From: Planctomicrobium sp051466335
GTDB taxonomy: Bacteria > Planctomycetota > Planctomycetia > Planctomycetales > Planctomycetaceae
Length of the DNA stretch: 64,000 nt
Assembly (NCBI RefSeq): GCF_051466335.1
Contig: NZ_CP195793.1
Coordinates: 992,001-1,056,000 of the forward strand
Direction: 5' to 3'
Shown here piece after piece: positions 62,892 through 64,000 of the stretch. The position numbers and the translations under genes were made by a program. Position 1 is the first letter of the stretch, and each line of letters starts with the position of its first letter. Under the pieces are notes generated by a model. The model was given only the letters and a program-made list of their open reading frames with translations. It ran no database searches and was not told where the DNA came from.

Positions 62892-64000
62892 ATGACCGAC
62901 TATCGCTTCTCACGTCGAAATTTGTTGCGAGGACTTGGGGTCAGCATGGCCCTCCCCTGGATGGAATCACTCCCGGTCTGGGGGGATGATCCCGTCGGGA
63001 AACAGCCAGGAAGTGAAGCACCAGTGCGTCTGGCTGTCCTCTTCTGCGGGAACGGTTTCCATAACGGAGAGTGGTGGGCAAAAGGCGAAGGAAAGGACAT
63101 GGAGCTTGGTAAAGTCCTCGCTCCAATGCACGACTTCCGCGAGAAGATGTTGTTCATCCGCGGGCTATACAACGCTGAAGCCACAAAAGGGAATATTCAT
63201 AGTTCACAGACCGGGAATCTGCTCTCTGGAGCACCTCTCGCATCCGGTGGAGACATTCGCTCCGGAACAAGTATCGACCAGTTCCTGGCACAGACTTACG
63301 GTCGTTCGAACAAGGTGTCGAGTCTTGTTCTGGGATGCGAAAAGTCGAACCCATCGGTTCACAAGAACTATTCGATGCTCTACAGCTCGCATATTTCGTG
63401 GACGTCTCCAACAACTCCAACTCCATTGGAGATCTATCCAGCTCTCGCCTTCGACCGTCTGTTTAATGACGGCGCCCAGAAGGGAGATCGAAGCGTTCTG
63501 GATGCAGTGCTCGCGGACGCGACCGATCTTCGTCGCACAATCAGCGCGCGAGATCAGCGCAAGCTCGATGAATACCTCGACTCAGTACGCGATGTCGAAG
63601 TGCGAATTGAACAGGCTGGTAAGCAGGGAGAGTTGCAAGGGTGGCGTCCAACGTTGCTCAAGCCGGATATGCCGCGTCCACCGGAAGGAATTCCACAGAA
63701 CATCGCCGATCATATGCGGTTGATGTGCGACATTCTGGTTCTCGGTTTCCAGACCGATACCACCCGTGTAACAACCCTGAAATTGAACAATGACCACTCG
63801 TCGTTGCGGTTCCCACATTTGAATGTGGACTACATGATTCACCACCTGTTGTCTCATGCTGACACAGCTGACTGGTTGAAGGTGAATCAGTTCTTCGTCG
63901 AGCAACTGGCATACATAGCCCGTAAACTCGATGCCATTCAGGAAGGGGAACGCACCTGCCTGGACAATTCGATGATCATGTTCTGCTCCAGTATGATGAA
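62892..64000 (+). CDS. DUF1552-family secreted protein (3' end outside window)
   Basis: ATG at 62892 with GGAG eight bases upstream; the frame stays open to the last base, giving ~369 residues of a protein usually ~430. Tat signal SRRNLLRGLGVSMALPWME. Typical family pieces: CGNGFHNGEWWAKGEG, GLYNAEATKGNIHSSQTGNLLSG, then FQTDTTRVTTLKLNNDHSS. It regularly follows a DUF1592-type gene in planctomycetes, and does so here. Biochemical role not known; the pair is thought to work together outside the cytoplasm. Confidence 0.93.
   Translation, partial: MTDYRFSRRNLLRGLGVSMALPWMESLPVWGDDPVGKQPGSEAPVRLAVLFCGNGFHNGEWWAKGEGKDMELGKVLAPMHDFREKMLFIRGLYNAEATKGNIHSSQTGNLLSGAPLASGGDIRSGTSIDQFLAQTYGRSNKVSSLVLGCEKSNPSVHKNYSMLYSSHISWTSPTTPTPLEIYPALAFDRLFNDGAQKGDRSVLDAVLADATDLRRTISARDQRKLDEYLDSVRDVEVRIEQAGKQGELQGWRPTLLKPDMPRPPEGIPQNIADHMRLMCDILVLGFQTDTTRVTTLKLNNDHSSLRFPHLNVDYMIHHLLSHADTADWLKVNQFFVEQLAYIARKLDAIQEGERTCLDNSMIMFCSSMM

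Noticed and set aside
1..64000. CRISPR array or rRNA operon
   Set aside because: No regularly spaced short repeats and no rRNA-like sequence were seen.

Overview
The window looks like a chromosomal segment of a flagellated bacterium of the phylum Planctomycetota, probably order Planctomycetales. The clearest signs are the paired large cytochrome-c-like DUF1587/1592/1588/1585-type protein and DUF1552 protein at the right end, Tat-type secreted Gfo/Idh/MocA and intradiol-dioxygenase-like proteins, a typical planctomycete integrase remnant, and loosely packed genes with TTG/GTG starts. The genus assignment is inference only. No rRNA and no CRISPR array were seen.

Layout. 1-6.9 kb: end of a membrane glycosyltransferase gene, purD, an SDR protein that lacks its catalytic tyrosine, a 2-hydroxyacid dehydrogenase, and an OmpR-type response regulator/histidine kinase pair. 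7.0-20.0 kb: a flagellar region with two arms. On the minus strand are a FlgM-like protein, flagellin, FliD and FliS. On the plus strand is a probable operon of two secreted TPR proteins, a small helical protein, a sigma-54 activator, FliK, a short FlgD and FlgE. 20.3-20.7 kb: tRNA-Leu(UAG) with a broken integrase beside it. 20.7-24.8 kb: a Fur-family regulator and a four-gene operon encoding a Rad50/SbcC-like ATPase split into separate polypeptides around an Mre11/SbcD-like nuclease. 25.2-41.4 kb: mostly housekeeping and metabolism (a small membrane protein behind a consensus sigma-54 promoter, YjbQ, xylulokinase, PurU, ApgM, SDR, MBL hydrolase, class II aldolase, QueA, CysS, YbjQ, HchA).

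41.6-45.8 kb is an accessory patch. It holds a complete IS903-like element with a 9-bp target duplication, a VOC-family pseudogene, an integron attC-like palindrome, a small orphan gene, a PIN toxin/helix-turn-helix antitoxin pair with its own promoter, and the 3' part of a tRNA-Pro gene that may be an integration scar. 45.8-49.4 kb: a secreted Gfo/Idh/MocA oxidoreductase, an unknown secreted protein and an intradiol-dioxygenase-like protein.

49.6-58.5 kb is a minus-strand catabolic cluster: an Nramp-related transporter without metal-site residues, a secreted double-domain cyclase, an FGGY kinase, a fumarylacetoacetase-family protein, an Ldh-type and a D-2-hydroxyacid dehydrogenase. It diverges from a FadR-type GntR regulator with a clear promoter and an adjacent inverted repeat. 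The gene content suggests uptake and breakdown of a sugar acid or related hydroxy-acid; the substrate is unknown. 58.5-64.0 kb: the DUF1592-type/DUF1552 pair, the second cut by the window edge.

The features I regard as most unusual are the split Rad50 with five 39-residue proline-phased repeats, the cassette-like accessory patch, the catabolic cluster, and the sigma-54-driven small membrane protein.
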